A stretch of DNA of 61,253 nucleotides from CAZHDI01 sp964531285 (GCA_964531285.1 CAZHDI010000008.1:1-61253), one strand, 5' to 3'. Positions 7,834-16,798 are shown, numbered from the stretch's first letter. Numbers and translations: made by a program. Notes: generated from the letters alone by a model not told the origin.

Positions 7834-10161
7834 GTGCCGGCCAAGAAGTCCGCCGACAGCCCGACCCTTCCGAGCCGCCAGGACATACTCGATTTCGTGC
7901 GCACCGCCGACGGCAAGGTCGGCAAACGCGAGATCGCCCGGGCCTTCAATCTCAAGGGCGACGACCGGGCCGCGTTGAAAGATCTGCTGCGCGATATGGC
8001 CGATGAGGGGCTTCTGGAGCGCGGCGACAAGAAAGCCGTGCACTCCCAGGGCGCGCTGCCGCCGGTCGGCGTTGTCGTCATTCACGACCGCGACGTGGAC
8101 GGAGAATTGCTCGCCCGCCCGCTGTCCTGGGACAAGGAAGTCCCGCCCCCACCCATCATGCTGGCGCCCGGCGAGGGATCGGGACGGGGCGCGTCGGCCA
8201 TCGGTGTCGGCGATCGTGTGCTGGCGCGCCTTGCTCCCCAGGACGATGGGTCTTACGAGGCGCGGGTGATCAAGCGGCTCGGGCAATCCGTCCACCGCAT
8301 ATTGGGAATCTTCGAGCGCGTCGGCCGGGGCAAGAAGGGCGATGGCCGTGTGACGCCGGTGGAGCGCAAGAGCCGCCATGATCTTCTGATTGCCGGCCCC
8401 GACACCAATGGCGCCCAGGACGGCGATCTGGTGATGGTGGAACTGCTGACGACCCGGCTCCACGGCCAGAAGCGCGGCCGCGTGATCGAGCGCCTGTGCC
8501 ACAGCCATGACCGCGCCGCCATCGGACTGATTGCGATCCACAGCTATGGAATCCCGACGGATTTTCCGCAAACCGTGCTGGACGAGACCGCCGCGATCAA
8601 GCCGGTCACCATGAAGGGCCGCACGGATCTGCGCCATCTGCCGCTGATTACGATCGACCCGGAGGATGCGCGCGATCATGACGACGCGGTCCATGCCGAG
8701 GCCGACCCGAGCGAGAAGAATCCGGGCGGCTGGATCGTCACGGTCGCGATTGCCGATGTCGCCGCCTATGTGCGGCCCGGCAGCGCGCTCGACCGGGAAG
8801 CGCGCAAACGCGGCAACTCGACCTATCTGCCGGACCGGGTGATCCCCATGCTGCCGGAGCGGTTGTCCAATGATCTGTGTTCGTTGCATGAAGGCGAGGA
8901 TAAGCCCTGCCTTGCGGTGCGCATGATCTTCGCGGCGGATGGGCGCAAGAAAAGCCACAGCTTCATACGCGCGATGATGCGCTCGCCGGCGGCCCTTGCC
9001 TATGACCAGGTGCAAAACGCCATCGACGGCCATGCGGATGCCGCCGCCGCGCCGTTCCTGGACGACGTCCTCAAACCGCTCTACGCGGCCTATGCGTCGG
9101 TGGCCCAAGCGCGCGAAAAACGCCAGCCGCTCGATCTGGATCTGCCCGAACACAAGGTCGAGGTGGGCGAGGACGGCCGGGTGACCGGGGTCACTTCCCG
9201 CACCCGCCATGACGCGCACCGGCTCATCGAAGAGTTCATGATCCAGGCCAATGTCTGCGCCGCCGAGACCCTCGAGCGCCGCGCCACGCCCCTCCTCTAC
9301 CGCGTCCATGATGCGCCGGACCGGGAGAAACTTGCAGCGCTCTCGGAATTTCTGGCCACGGTCAGTCTCGACCTCGCCAAGGGTCAGGTCATTCGGCCCG
9401 AGCACTTCAACCGGATCATCGCCAAGGCCAAGGGCACGGAAGCCGAAAGCCTGATCAGCGAGGTGATCCTGCGCTCCCAATCCCAGGCCCGCTACAGCCC
9501 GGACAATCTGGGGCATTTCGGGCTCAATCTGCGCCGCTATGCCCATTTCACCTCACCGATCCGGCGCTATGCGGATCTGATCGTGCATCGCGGCCTGATC
9601 CGGGCCTGTAATCTGGGAACGGACGGTCTCAGCGATGCCGAGATCGACCAACTCGACGCCATCGGCGATGAAATTTCGGGACATGAGCGCCGCTCCATGG
9701 GCGCCGAACGCGACGCCGTGGACCGCTTTGTCGCCGCCTATATGAGCGATAAGATCGGCGCGGCCTTCACAGGCCGGATCAGCGGGGTGACCCGGTTCGG
9801 CCTGTTCATCAAGCTCGATGAGACGGGAGCGGATGGTCTGGTACCGATCCGCACTCTTGGGGACGAGCGCTTCGAGCATGACGAGGCGGCCCATGCGTTG
9901 ATCGGTGAGCGGACCGGTGCGACCTATCGCCTGGGCGATGCCGTTGAGGTCAAGGTTGCGGAAGCCGCGCCCATGACCGGGGGCCTGCGTTTCGATCTGC
10001 TCTCCGAGCCCTCGGGCTATGCCGAGCGCACCCGCCGGGGGCGTGGACCCGCAGGACGGCGCGGGCGCGACGGTGCGCCCTCGCGGCGCCCCGGTAAAAC
10101 CGCGGCCCCAAAGCGCAAGACCTCCGCATCCGGAAAGAAAAAGGGCCGCGGCAAGCGCTGA
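7834..10161 (+). CDS. rnr: Ribonuclease R
   Basis: Processive 3'-5' exoribonuclease of the RNB family that degrades structured RNA and takes part in rRNA and trans-translation quality control. Over 775 residues it has an N-terminal winged-helix-like segment, cold-shock/OB domains, the RNB catalytic domain with Asp275, Asp281, Asp283 and Asp284 in DPEDARDHDDAV (the spacing of the RNase II active site), an S1 domain from about residue 642, and a basic Arg/Lys-rich tail. The start is GTG. A GGAG eight bases upstream overlaps the topA stop (CGGAGTAA), so it should be coupled to topA translation. Confidence 0.96.
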   Translation: MPAKKSADSPTLPSRQDILDFVRTADGKVGKREIARAFNLKGDDRAALKDLLRDMADEGLLERGDKKAVHSQGALPPVGVVVIHDRDVDGELLARPLSWDKEVPPPPIMLAPGEGSGRGASAIGVGDRVLARLAPQDDGSYEARVIKRLGQSVHRILGIFERVGRGKKGDGRVTPVERKSRHDLLIAGPDTNGAQDGDLVMVELLTTRLHGQKRGRVIERLCHSHDRAAIGLIAIHSYGIPTDFPQTVLDETAAIKPVTMKGRTDLRHLPLITIDPEDARDHDDAVHAEADPSEKNPGGWIVTVAIADVAAYVRPGSALDREARKRGNSTYLPDRVIPMLPERLSNDLCSLHEGEDKPCLAVRMIFAADGRKKSHSFIRAMMRSPAALAYDQVQNAIDGHADAAAAPFLDDVLKPLYAAYASVAQAREKRQPLDLDLPEHKVEVGEDGRVTGVTSRTRHDAHRLIEEFMIQANVCAAETLERRATPLLYRVHDAPDREKLAALSEFLATVSLDLAKGQVIRPEHFNRIIAKAKGTEAESLISEVILRSQSQARYSPDNLGHFGLNLRRYAHFTSPIRRYADLIVHRGLIRACNLGTDGLSDAEIDQLDAIGDEISGHERRSMGAERDAVDRFVAAYMSDKIGAAFTGRISGVTRFGLFIKLDETGADGLVPIRTLGDERFEHDEAAHALIGERTGATYRLGDAVEVKVAEAAPMTGGLRFDLLSEPSGYAERTRRGRGPAGRRGRDGAPSRRPGKTAAPKRKTSASGKKKGRGKR

Positions 10162-10167
10162 TCGCGA

Positions 10168-11046
10168 TTAGCCCGTGGTCTGGACATAAATCGGCAGATC
10201 GAGGGCTTTGAGAACCGCATCATTGAAGGCAATCTTGCGCCCGTCGCGCGGCATGGCATCGCGCGTCGCCTGGGTCTTGAGCGTGATGCCGGCCAGCCGG
10301 TCCTTGGGCCCCTCGCGGAAGCGGATGGCCGGGCCCGACGACAAAAACGCCGTGGTGTTGTGCGACACCTGAATGCCGAGAAGCTTGGACCAGGCCCGTT
10401 CGCGTCCGGACCATTGGCGCAAGGTGAAATCGACCGAGCCGACCCCGGCCAGCCCGTGCGGACCGCCGCCACTTTCATCGAACGCCCGCTGGGCCGCCGC
10501 CAGACGGCGTGCCGGCTCGATGCTGTGATAGGCCACGACGGTCGCCATTTGATCCGTGATCGACCGGGTCAACCGTTCGATGCCGCGCGGCGCGGTGCTC
10601 ATCGCCTCCTGGGCCGCGGCCTGACGTTTGGCATAGGGCGACGCCCCGCCCAGCCAGCCGCCGAGATAGCGCATCCGCGGCTGGCTCTCGATCAGCCCCC
10701 CGACATGGGACCAAGACCATTCCAGCCCGTGGGCCGCCGCCATACCAAGGCGGGCCGGCGGCGTGTGCTTCAGCCCGAGACGCTTCATGCGCGCCGCCAA
10801 TTGCCAGGGATCGTGTTCGGACACGAAGGCCACGCCGCCCATGCGGGTGTCTGCCTCCGGCGCCGCATCGAGCGTCATCACATGAAGCGCGCAATTGCCG
10901 AGATAAAGCGCGCCGAAGCGCATGGGCCCCAGATTCATGAACGGCCACAGCACCGGCACGCCCAAGGCCCGGCGCAATGCCCCGAAAACCGACTCCGCGT
11001 CGTCGCTGAGGATCGTCACATGATCGACACGTGAGACGACCTGCAT
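10168..11046 (-). CDS. VOC-fold (glyoxalase-like) protein, function unknown
   Basis: The 292-residue protein begins VSRVDHVTILSDDAES, the usual first strand of a vicinal-oxygen-chelate module. A second half-module is suggested around residues 200-270 (GLAGVGSVDFTLRQW ... AGITLKTQA). The full metal-ligand set of glyoxalases cannot be assigned by eye, so no substrate is proposed. It has no signal peptide or membrane segment. Its 3' end meets rnr six bases away, convergent, and its upstream region faces the MFS exporter across a 424-base gap. Family call moderately sure, function unknown. Confidence 0.75.
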   Translation of the reverse strand: MQVVSRVDHVTILSDDAESVFGALRRALGVPVLWPFMNLGPMRFGALYLGNCALHVMTLDAAPEADTRMGGVAFVSEHDPWQLAARMKRLGLKHTPPARLGMAAAHGLEWSWSHVGGLIESQPRMRYLGGWLGGASPYAKRQAAAQEAMSTAPRGIERLTRSITDQMATVVAYHSIEPARRLAAAQRAFDESGGGPHGLAGVGSVDFTLRQWSGRERAWSKLLGIQVSHNTTAFLSSGPAIRFREGPKDRLAGITLKTQATRDAMPRDGRKIAFNDAVLKALDLPIYVQTTG

Positions 11047-11470
11047 CGTGCCACCCCTTCACCCAAGAAGACCGGGCCCGCCTGCGCGGGTCCCAAAACC
11101 GGGACGGCACCGCTATCGTCTTGCACCGTCCCCGTTTTTCTTATCCTTAAACCCGTTGAGAACCGGAAAACGCGGCACAAATGTGTTTCGCTTTTGCCGC
11201 GCGAATTAAGGAATGGTAAACACCCAGTCCGTAGGCGGAGTTTTGGCGCCATTGGCACGTTCTCCGTGTCCGGAATTGCTGAACCCGGGTGTGGGTGTCA
11301 CACCGGACATGACCGCCGTCACACCCGCCGCTCGCGCAAGGAGCGAAATTGGCCCGCGCCGGCAGAGCCCGGCCGGCGGCTTGCACCCACAGGGTAAGGC
11401 TCAATAATGCCAAGGGGTTAGCGCGAAGAGGGAGCGCGCGGTCCGGGTGAAAACAGGAGCGCGACGCGCC
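11047..11470. other. 424-base intergenic region
   Basis: It holds two adjacent potential hairpins followed by a T-run on the plus strand (annotated at 11076-11142) and GTGTGGGTGTCACACC-type short direct and inverted repeats around 11288-11330. It also contains the upstream region of the MFS gene. No protein-coding frame here looks real: those present have no ribosome-binding site. Confidence 0.5.
11076..11142 (+). ncRNA. Candidate small RNA 3' end or orphan terminator
   Basis: Two stem-loops lie in tandem. GGGCCCGC and GCGGGTCCC pair closely. Then ACCGGGACGG and CCGTCCCCGT pair at 9 of 10 positions around a 16-base loop, and the second stem is followed at once by TTTTTC. This is an intrinsic-terminator architecture on the plus strand, but no plus-strand gene lies upstream; the nearest gene is divergent on the minus strand. 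It could be the 3' end of a small RNA starting inside or before the VOC gene start, or a chance structure. Confidence 0.3.
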
Positions 11471-12661
11471 ATGGATGCCAGAACACGCCGCAATAGCCTC
11501 ATCACCATTATGACGTGTGTCACAGTGATGGGCATTGGCTGGGGTCTTTCAACCCCGATCATCGCGCTGCTGATGAATGAGATGGGCGCCAGCCGCACGC
11601 TGATCGGCATCAACACCGCGCTCCCGGCGGTCGCCACCCTTGTGCTGATCCCCTTTTCGCCGGCCATCCTGCGGCGCTTCGGCATCCGCCCGGCCCTGGC
11701 GGGTTTTCTCGCCGTGGTGATCGCCTCGATCCTGGCGTTCAAGGTCTTCGAGAATCTGATCGCCTGGTTTCCGATCCGATTCATCTTCGGCATGGGGCTC
11801 GCCGGGATGTTCGTGGCGACCGAGGTCTGGATCAATTCCATTGCCGAGGAGCATGTCCGGGGGCGCATTCTCGGCGTCTACAGCACCTGTCTTGCGGGCG
11901 GCTTTGCCTTGGGCGTGCTGATCCTGGGGGTGATGGGCAGCCGGGGCTGGGCGCCGTTTCTGGTCGCGGCCGGGCTCGTCGCCGCCGCGCTCGTTCTGCT
12001 GCTGTCCATTCGGACCGAGGCGCCGCGGCTCGACGCCGACGGCCATGACGGCCCGCTCTGGCCGTTCATCAAGGCGGTGCCGGCAGCCATGGGCGGGGTT
12101 GCCGTGTTCGGCGCGGTCGAGATGGGCGTGTTCAGCCTGATGCCGGTCTACGGCGTGCGCGCCGGGCATTCCGAGGCCATGGCGGCGGCCATGCTGGCGG
12201 TCCTGGCCGCCGGAAACATTGCCCTGCAACTCCCGATCGGTGCCTTGGCCGACTGGCTCGACCGGCGCCTCGTGCTGGTGCTGTGTGCGCTGGGCGGGGT
12301 GATCGGCGCCGCGCTGGTACCGGTGCTCATCGACCACCCGATCCCGCTCTTTATTACGCTGTTCCTGACCGGCGGGGTGATCGTCGGGCTTTATACCGTC
12401 GGGCTGGTGCTGATCGGCGAGCGGTTCACTGGGGCCTCGCTGGCCGGCGCGAACGCGGCGTTCATCCTGTTCTATGGGATCGGCTCGCTGATCGGCCCGC
12501 CGCTGGCGGGCGGCGCCATGGATGTGTGGGACCCGCATGGGCTCATGCTGGTCCTGGGGCTCATGAGCGCGGCCTATGTGCTGCTGGCGGGCTATCAGTA
12601 TTGGCGGGCCCCGCGCCCCTCCGGCGGTCCGACCCTTGGGGCGCCGCCCGGCACCGTGTGA
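11471..12661 (+). CDS. MFS transporter (YcaD-like)
   Basis: Major facilitator superfamily permease of 396 residues with about twelve hydrophobic segments. The N-terminal half contains RFIFGMGLAGMFVATEVWINS with the preceding cytoplasmic RRFGIRP, as in the YcaD/UMF group. The second half has a matching ADWLDRR loop after helix 8. Substrate unknown; it could be an exporter. The ATG at 11471 has AGGAG eleven bases upstream, so it is preferred to a GTG at 11447. It stands alone between an unrelated minus-strand gene and rpmG. Confidence 0.85.
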   Translation: MDARTRRNSLITIMTCVTVMGIGWGLSTPIIALLMNEMGASRTLIGINTALPAVATLVLIPFSPAILRRFGIRPALAGFLAVVIASILAFKVFENLIAWFPIRFIFGMGLAGMFVATEVWINSIAEEHVRGRILGVYSTCLAGGFALGVLILGVMGSRGWAPFLVAAGLVAAALVLLLSIRTEAPRLDADGHDGPLWPFIKAVPAAMGGVAVFGAVEMGVFSLMPVYGVRAGHSEAMAAAMLAVLAAGNIALQLPIGALADWLDRRLVLVLCALGGVIGAALVPVLIDHPIPLFITLFLTGGVIVGLYTVGLVLIGERFTGASLAGANAAFILFYGIGSLIGPPLAGGAMDVWDPHGLMLVLGLMSAAYVLLAGYQYWRAPRPSGGPTLGAPPGTV

Positions 12662-12685
12662 GGGCGCGCATGGCCTCCATTCCGG

Positions 12686-12716
12686 TTGACAAGCCCGCGT
12701 GTTTCGGTGTTTTTAA
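12686..12716 (+). promoter_or_regulatory. Probable sigma-70-type promoter of rpmG
   Basis: A perfect TTGACA (12686-12691) is followed 18-19 bases later by a TTTTTAA stretch that can serve as the -10 element, about 35 bases before the rpmG start. It fits a separately transcribed ribosomal-protein gene. Confidence 0.4.
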
Positions 12717-12750
12717 CGGCTTTCCAAATTGACGAGTGGAGTCCCCGGCC

Positions 12751-12918
12751 ATGGCGAAGCCGACAACGATCAAGATCCGGCTGAACAGCACCGCCGGCAC
12801 CGGCTATTTCTACGTGACCAAGAAGAACACCCGCACGATGACCGAGAAGATGACCGTGCGGAAATACGATCCGGTCGCGCGCAAGCATGTCGAGTTCAAG
12901 GAAGGCAAGATCAAGTGA
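12751..12918 (+). CDS. rpmG: 50S ribosomal protein L33
   Basis: The 55-residue large-subunit ribosomal protein has the family core TGYFYVTKKNTRT and KYDPVARKHVEF. It carries no cysteines, so it is the zinc-free (C-minus) form usual in alphaproteobacteria. The ATG at 12751 follows GAGTGGAGT. The gene has its own promoter-like element upstream and an intrinsic terminator 35 bases downstream, so it appears monocistronic. Confidence 0.97.
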   Translation: MAKPTTIKIRLNSTAGTGYFYVTKKNTRTMTEKMTVRKYDPVARKHVEFKEGKIK

Positions 12919-12952
12919 TCTGAGCCGGACCGGCTGCCGTTTCCGAATTCCG

Positions 12953-12984
12953 AAGCCCCGCGCCCGCCGCGGGGCTTTTCGTTT
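12953..12984 (+). terminator. Intrinsic terminator after rpmG
   Basis: Ten-base perfect arms AAGCCCCGCG and CGCGGGGCTT enclose a five-base loop and run into TTCGTTT. The position, 35 bases after the rpmG stop, fits. It also lies 8 bases beyond the 3' end of the convergent VirD4-like gene and may work for both. Confidence 0.85.
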
Positions 12985-12991
12985 GGCAGCC

Positions 12992-14332
12992 CTACCGCCC
13001 CTTGAGCCCGCCATCCGGCGCGGTGCTGAACAGGGGATTGGGGTCGAACCGCCCGGCGAACACCGGATCGGTCAGATAATCGGGCCGGCGGCTCACCTGG
13101 GTATCGACGCCGGGCATGACCGTCACCTGCTGGCCCGCCGGTAATTTGCGCAGCGCCTGGGGGTCGATCCCGCCCAGGAGATCGGCCATCTGGCGCGCCA
13201 CCAGATGGGTGTTGAGCCCGAAGGTCTGAAGCACCGCCGCATTGTTGACCATGGTCTCCCAGTCCTCCGCATAGAGGCGCTGGATTTGCGACAGATCCTG
13301 GAAGAACATCCAGATCTGCAAGCCATAGCCGCGCATCAGCGTCACCGCCTGACGCAGCACGCTCATGGACCCCAGCTGCGCGCATTCATCGAGCAACATC
13401 ACGGTCGGGCGCGCGGGCCGCACCCGGCGCTGCATCATCGCCACCAACAGTGTCCCGATCCACAGGCGCAAGAGCCCCTTATGGCTGTCGAGCTTGGTGG
13501 GCGGGATGATCAAATAGAGCGTGACCGGATCGCCCCGGATAATGGCGTCGAGATCCACCGTCGACGGCCCGAGCGAGTTGAGCACCGCATCGGATTTGAG
13601 CACATGGGCATGGGTGAACGCGGTCGCGATGATCCCGCCGCGCGTGATGTCGGCCGAGATCGCGAGAAAGCCCTCAAACTCGGCGCGCACGAACGGATGC
13701 AGATCCGGCGTATCGTCGAGCAGCCGCGCGATCCGGTAGATGAAATCGCTCCACAGCAGGTTACGGATCGCGCCGAACTGGCGCTCGTCCGGTGTGCCAT
13801 GGGCGGCCCGATAGGCAATCATGCCCGCCAGGAGCGATGAGGCCGAAATGTCCCAGAACGGATCTTTCAGCGATTGAACCCCGCCGGCCAAAAGCTCCGC
13901 CAGCATTTCGGATTCCGCATCGATCTGCGAGCCCGGCAGATCGAAGAGGTCGAAGGGATTGAGCCGGTCGGTCCGCTCGGTCACCACGGCGAAGGGATCG
14001 AGCACCGCGACCTGCTGGCCGAGCGCGCGGCGGTACCGCGCCGTGACATGATAATTTTCACCCTTCGGGTCGATGACCACCATCGGCCCCGGATAGCGCA
14101 GCAGGTTCGGGATGATCGCCCCGCGCCCCTTGCCCGAGCCGGTCGGCGCGATGGTCAGAAGGTGACTGTCCCCGCCATAGAGGATCGGTTCGGCGAAATC
14201 CCCCAAGAGCCGATAGGACCCGTCGGCGGCTTTGGGTTCGCGGCCCGGAAACAGTGCCGGACGGGCGACCTCGCGCCATCCCAGCAGCATGCCGCTGTCG
14301 TTCACCGCATCCGGTGGGACTGCCCCTGCCAT
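12992..14332 (-). CDS. Orphan VirD4/TraG-like coupling ATPase
   Basis: P-loop ATPase of the type IV coupling-protein family, about 446 residues. Counting from an upstream TTG at 14416, the Walker A APTGSGKGRGAI is at residues 90-101, VVIDPKGENY at 113-122, and Walker B VMLLDECAQLG at 339-349, with the sensor-like WMFFQDLSQIQ at 369-379. I prefer the ATG at 14332 because the earlier start would cover an inverted repeat (14386-14400). Either way there is no N-terminal transmembrane segment, unlike classical VirD4, so it should be soluble. No relaxase, mating-pair or secretion gene is nearby. Family sure; partner and function unknown. Confidence 0.88.
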   Translation of the reverse strand: MAGAVPPDAVNDSGMLLGWREVARPALFPGREPKAADGSYRLLGDFAEPILYGGDSHLLTIAPTGSGKGRGAIIPNLLRYPGPMVVIDPKGENYHVTARYRRALGQQVAVLDPFAVVTERTDRLNPFDLFDLPGSQIDAESEMLAELLAGGVQSLKDPFWDISASSLLAGMIAYRAAHGTPDERQFGAIRNLLWSDFIYRIARLLDDTPDLHPFVRAEFEGFLAISADITRGGIIATAFTHAHVLKSDAVLNSLGPSTVDLDAIIRGDPVTLYLIIPPTKLDSHKGLLRLWIGTLLVAMMQRRVRPARPTVMLLDECAQLGSMSVLRQAVTLMRGYGLQIWMFFQDLSQIQRLYAEDWETMVNNAAVLQTFGLNTHLVARQMADLLGGIDPQALRKLPAGQQVTVMPGVDTQVSRRPDYLTDPVFAGRFDPNPLFSTAPDGGLKGR

Positions 14333-14385
14333 CGCCTCACCCGCTGCCGCATCTCGCGCGGCGTTCACGCCCCATGCCCATGGTG

Positions 14386-14400
14386 CTGATACAGTGTCAG
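14386..14400. promoter_or_regulatory. Imperfect palindrome between divergent genes
   Basis: CTGATACAGTGTCAG is a 15-base palindrome with one mismatch. It sits between the preferred start of the VirD4-like gene and the divergent 24-codon ORF, a natural operator position. No regulator can be assigned. Confidence 0.35.
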
Positions 14401-14438
14401 AGGCCTTGGCCTGCAATCAAGACTGGAGGAGACGCGCG

Positions 14439-14513
14439 ATGACGCAGCCCCCGATTCCGAGCGGCTTTCAGCCGTCGGCGCGCAGCAGCGGTTATCTGGA
14501 GGCCCAACAATAA
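14439..14513 (+). CDS. Candidate 24-aa small protein
   Basis: This short frame begins with ATG eight bases after a GGAGGA (14425-14430) and ends at TAA. The product is polar, with proline and serine in the first half and ending GYLEAQQ. It faces away from the VirD4-like gene and is convergent with the hydrolase gene that ends at 14521. The strong Shine-Dalgarno is the main evidence; it could be a remnant, a real small protein, or chance. Confidence 0.35.
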   Translation: MTQPPIPSGFQPSARSSGYLEAQQ

Positions 14514-14520
14514 CAGAGCC

Positions 14521-15585
14521 TCACTCCGGCAGCACCAGTTCATCCGCCCCCAGATCGGCGAAATAGCGGTTGATCTCGCCGGCGCTCACGGCTTCGAGCG
14601 TCTTGGGATCCCAACCGGGCTCATTATCCTTGTCGATGATCACCGCGCGCACGCCTTCATAAAAATCATGGCCGCCCATGATGCGCGACACCAGGCGGTA
14701 TTCCATCGACAGGCACTGGCCAATGGAGAGCGCCGCGCCTTCCTTGATGGCCCGGCAGGTCAGCTTCATGGAGGTCGGGGATTTGGTGGCCAGGGCCGTC
14801 GCCTGATCCGCCGCGAAGGCTTCGCGGCTGTCATGGATCTCCTCGACAATGCCTTCCACGGTTTCCCCGGCGAACAACTCGTCGATCAGCGCGCGATGCT
14901 CGGCGAGCGGAGCCGGCCCAGGATCCTGGGCATGGGACCGTAAGATCCCGTCCACCACCTGATGAGGCCGGCGGGTATAGTCCGCCGCCACCAGCTCATC
15001 CAGCAAGGCCGGCAGCCCGGCGCGCGGCACATAATTCGTTCCCACGCCCACATAAAGGGTATCCGCTGCCTTCAGACGCGACCCCGTCAGCCCGAGGAAC
15101 ATACCGGTCTTGCCCGGCAGGCGCGGCAGAAAATACGTGCCCCCCACATCCGGGATCAACCCGATGGCGGTTTCCGGCATGGCAAAGGTGGTGTTCTCGG
15201 TCAGCACCCGGTGCGATCCGTGGACGGAGATGCCCACGCCGCCCCCCATGGTCACCCCATCCAGGAACGCGATATAGGGTTTCGGGAAGGTCGCGACCCG
15301 GTAATTCATCCGGTATTCATTGGCGAAGAAATCGAGCGCATAGGGCGTGCCCGCCTTGCCGCTGTCATGGAGGGCGCGGATATCGCCGCCCGCGCAAAAG
15401 CCCTTCTCCCCCTCGCCCTGCACCACGACGCATGCAATGGCGTCGTCGATCGCCCAGGCCTCGAGTTGCTCGCCCAATTCGACCGCCATCTCCAGAGTGA
15501 GGGCATTGAGCGCCTTGGGGCGGTTCAGCGTCACCAGACCCACGGGCCCGCGCGTCTCGAAGAGAATATCGTCCGTGGTGCTCAT
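14521..15585 (-). CDS. 3-hydroxyisobutyryl-CoA hydrolase
   Basis: Crotonase-fold thioesterase of valine catabolism, releasing 3-hydroxyisobutyrate from its CoA ester. The 354 residues match the long HIBCH subfamily rather than ordinary 260-residue enoyl-CoA hydratases. Visible motifs are the oxyanion-hole region GFCAGGDIRAL (62-72), MGGGVGISVHG (113-123), and PETAIGLIPDVGGT (137-150) carrying the expected Glu138 and Asp146, then the C-terminal extension with SPTSMKLTCRAIKEG. It lies 33 bases after the acyl-CoA dehydrogenase gene in the same operon, which supports valine degradation. Confidence 0.9.
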   Translation of the reverse strand: MSTTDDILFETRGPVGLVTLNRPKALNALTLEMAVELGEQLEAWAIDDAIACVVVQGEGEKGFCAGGDIRALHDSGKAGTPYALDFFANEYRMNYRVATFPKPYIAFLDGVTMGGGVGISVHGSHRVLTENTTFAMPETAIGLIPDVGGTYFLPRLPGKTGMFLGLTGSRLKAADTLYVGVGTNYVPRAGLPALLDELVAADYTRRPHQVVDGILRSHAQDPGPAPLAEHRALIDELFAGETVEGIVEEIHDSREAFAADQATALATKSPTSMKLTCRAIKEGAALSIGQCLSMEYRLVSRIMGGHDFYEGVRAVIIDKDNEPGWDPKTLEAVSAGEINRYFADLGADELVLPE

Positions 15586-15618
15586 AGTCCTGCCCTCGTC
15601 CTTGTGTGGCGGCCGCCT

Positions 15619-16764
15619 TTACTGGCGCAACAGATCGCGTGAGACGATCACCCGCATGATTTCGTTGGTGCCTTCTAGAATCTGATGCACCCGCAGATCG
15701 CGCACCCACCGCTCCAGCGGATAATCCTTCAAATAGCCGTAGCCGCCGTGAATTTGCAGAGCCTCGTTGACGACCCGGAAACCGGCATCGGTGGCAAACC
15801 GCTTGGCCATCGCACAATACATGGTCGTGTCGGGCAACCGGTTGTCGAGCGCATGGGCCGCGCGATAAATCATCAGCCGGGCCGCGTCGAGGTCGGTCGC
15901 CATGTCGGCAAGCTTGAACTGGAGCGCCTGGAACGCGGCCAGAGGACGACCGAACTGCTGGCGTTCCTTCATATATTCACGGGCGACCGCCACCGCCGCG
16001 CCGGCCGGGCCCAACGAGCAGGCGCCGATATTGATGCGGCCGCCGTCGAGGCCCGCCATGGCGATCTTGAAGCCATCACCTTCCGCGCCCAGACGGTTCG
16101 CCACCGGCACCCGGGCATTCTCGAAGATCACCTGCGCCGTGGGCTGAGAGTTCCAGCCCATCTTCTTTTCATTAGGACCGAAGGACAGGCCCGGCGTATC
16201 TTTCGGAATGATCAGACAACTGACACCGCCCGGCCCATCATCGCCGGTACGCACCATGGTGACATAAATGTCCGACGTTCCGGCGCCGGAGATAAACTGC
16301 TTGGCGCCGTTCAGAACATAATGATCGCCGTCCCGCTCCGCACGGGTGCGCAGCGCCGCCGCGTCCGAGCCCGAGCCAGGTTCCGTCAGGCAATAGCTGG
16401 CGATCAACTCCATGGTCGCCAGGCGCGGCACCCAGGACCGGCGCTGCTCCTCGCTTCCGAACCGGTCGATCATCCAGCTTGCCATGTTGTGGATCGACAG
16501 AAAGGCCGCCGTCGATACACAGCCCGCCGACAGCGCCTCGAAGATCAGCGCCGCGTCCAGCCGGCCCAGGCCCGATCCGCCCACATCGTCGCGCACATAA
16601 ATCGCCGCGAACCCCAATTCGGCCGCCGCCCGCATGGTGTCGACCGGGAAAATCGCCTGCTGATCCCATTCGGCGGCATGGGGCGCCAGATGCTCGGCGG
16701 CGAAGGTTTCGGCCGTGGTGGCAAAAGCCCGTTGATCGTCGGTGAGTTGGAAATCCATCGGCAC
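15619..16764 (-). CDS. Acyl-CoA dehydrogenase, probably isobutyryl-CoA dehydrogenase
   Basis: FAD-dependent dehydrogenase of 381 residues, expected to oxidise isobutyryl-CoA to methacrylyl-CoA. It shows CLTEPGSGSDAA, YVLNGAKQFISGAG, the QFGRPLAAFQALQFKLADM segment, and the C-terminal ILEGTNEIMRV whose Glu364 is the likely catalytic base. Substrate assignment rests on the adjacent 3-hydroxyisobutyryl-CoA hydrolase, and the N-terminal LTDDQRAFATTAETFAAEHLAP matches the ACAD8 style. A promoter-like pair lies just upstream. A short-branched-chain relative acting on 2-methylbutyryl-CoA cannot be excluded. Confidence 0.88.
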   Translation of the reverse strand: MPMDFQLTDDQRAFATTAETFAAEHLAPHAAEWDQQAIFPVDTMRAAAELGFAAIYVRDDVGGSGLGRLDAALIFEALSAGCVSTAAFLSIHNMASWMIDRFGSEEQRRSWVPRLATMELIASYCLTEPGSGSDAAALRTRAERDGDHYVLNGAKQFISGAGTSDIYVTMVRTGDDGPGGVSCLIIPKDTPGLSFGPNEKKMGWNSQPTAQVIFENARVPVANRLGAEGDGFKIAMAGLDGGRINIGACSLGPAGAAVAVAREYMKERQQFGRPLAAFQALQFKLADMATDLDAARLMIYRAAHALDNRLPDTTMYCAMAKRFATDAGFRVVNEALQIHGGYGYLKDYPLERWVRDLRVHQILEGTNEIMRVIVSRDLLRQ

Positions 16765-16798
16765 GTCTCCCTGGCCCGCTTTACGCTCGGTTTGCGCG

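Noticed and set aside
12992..14332. Integrative or conjugative element
   Set aside because: Only the coupling-like ATPase is present; no integrase, relaxase, tRNA attachment site or mating-pair genes in the flanks.
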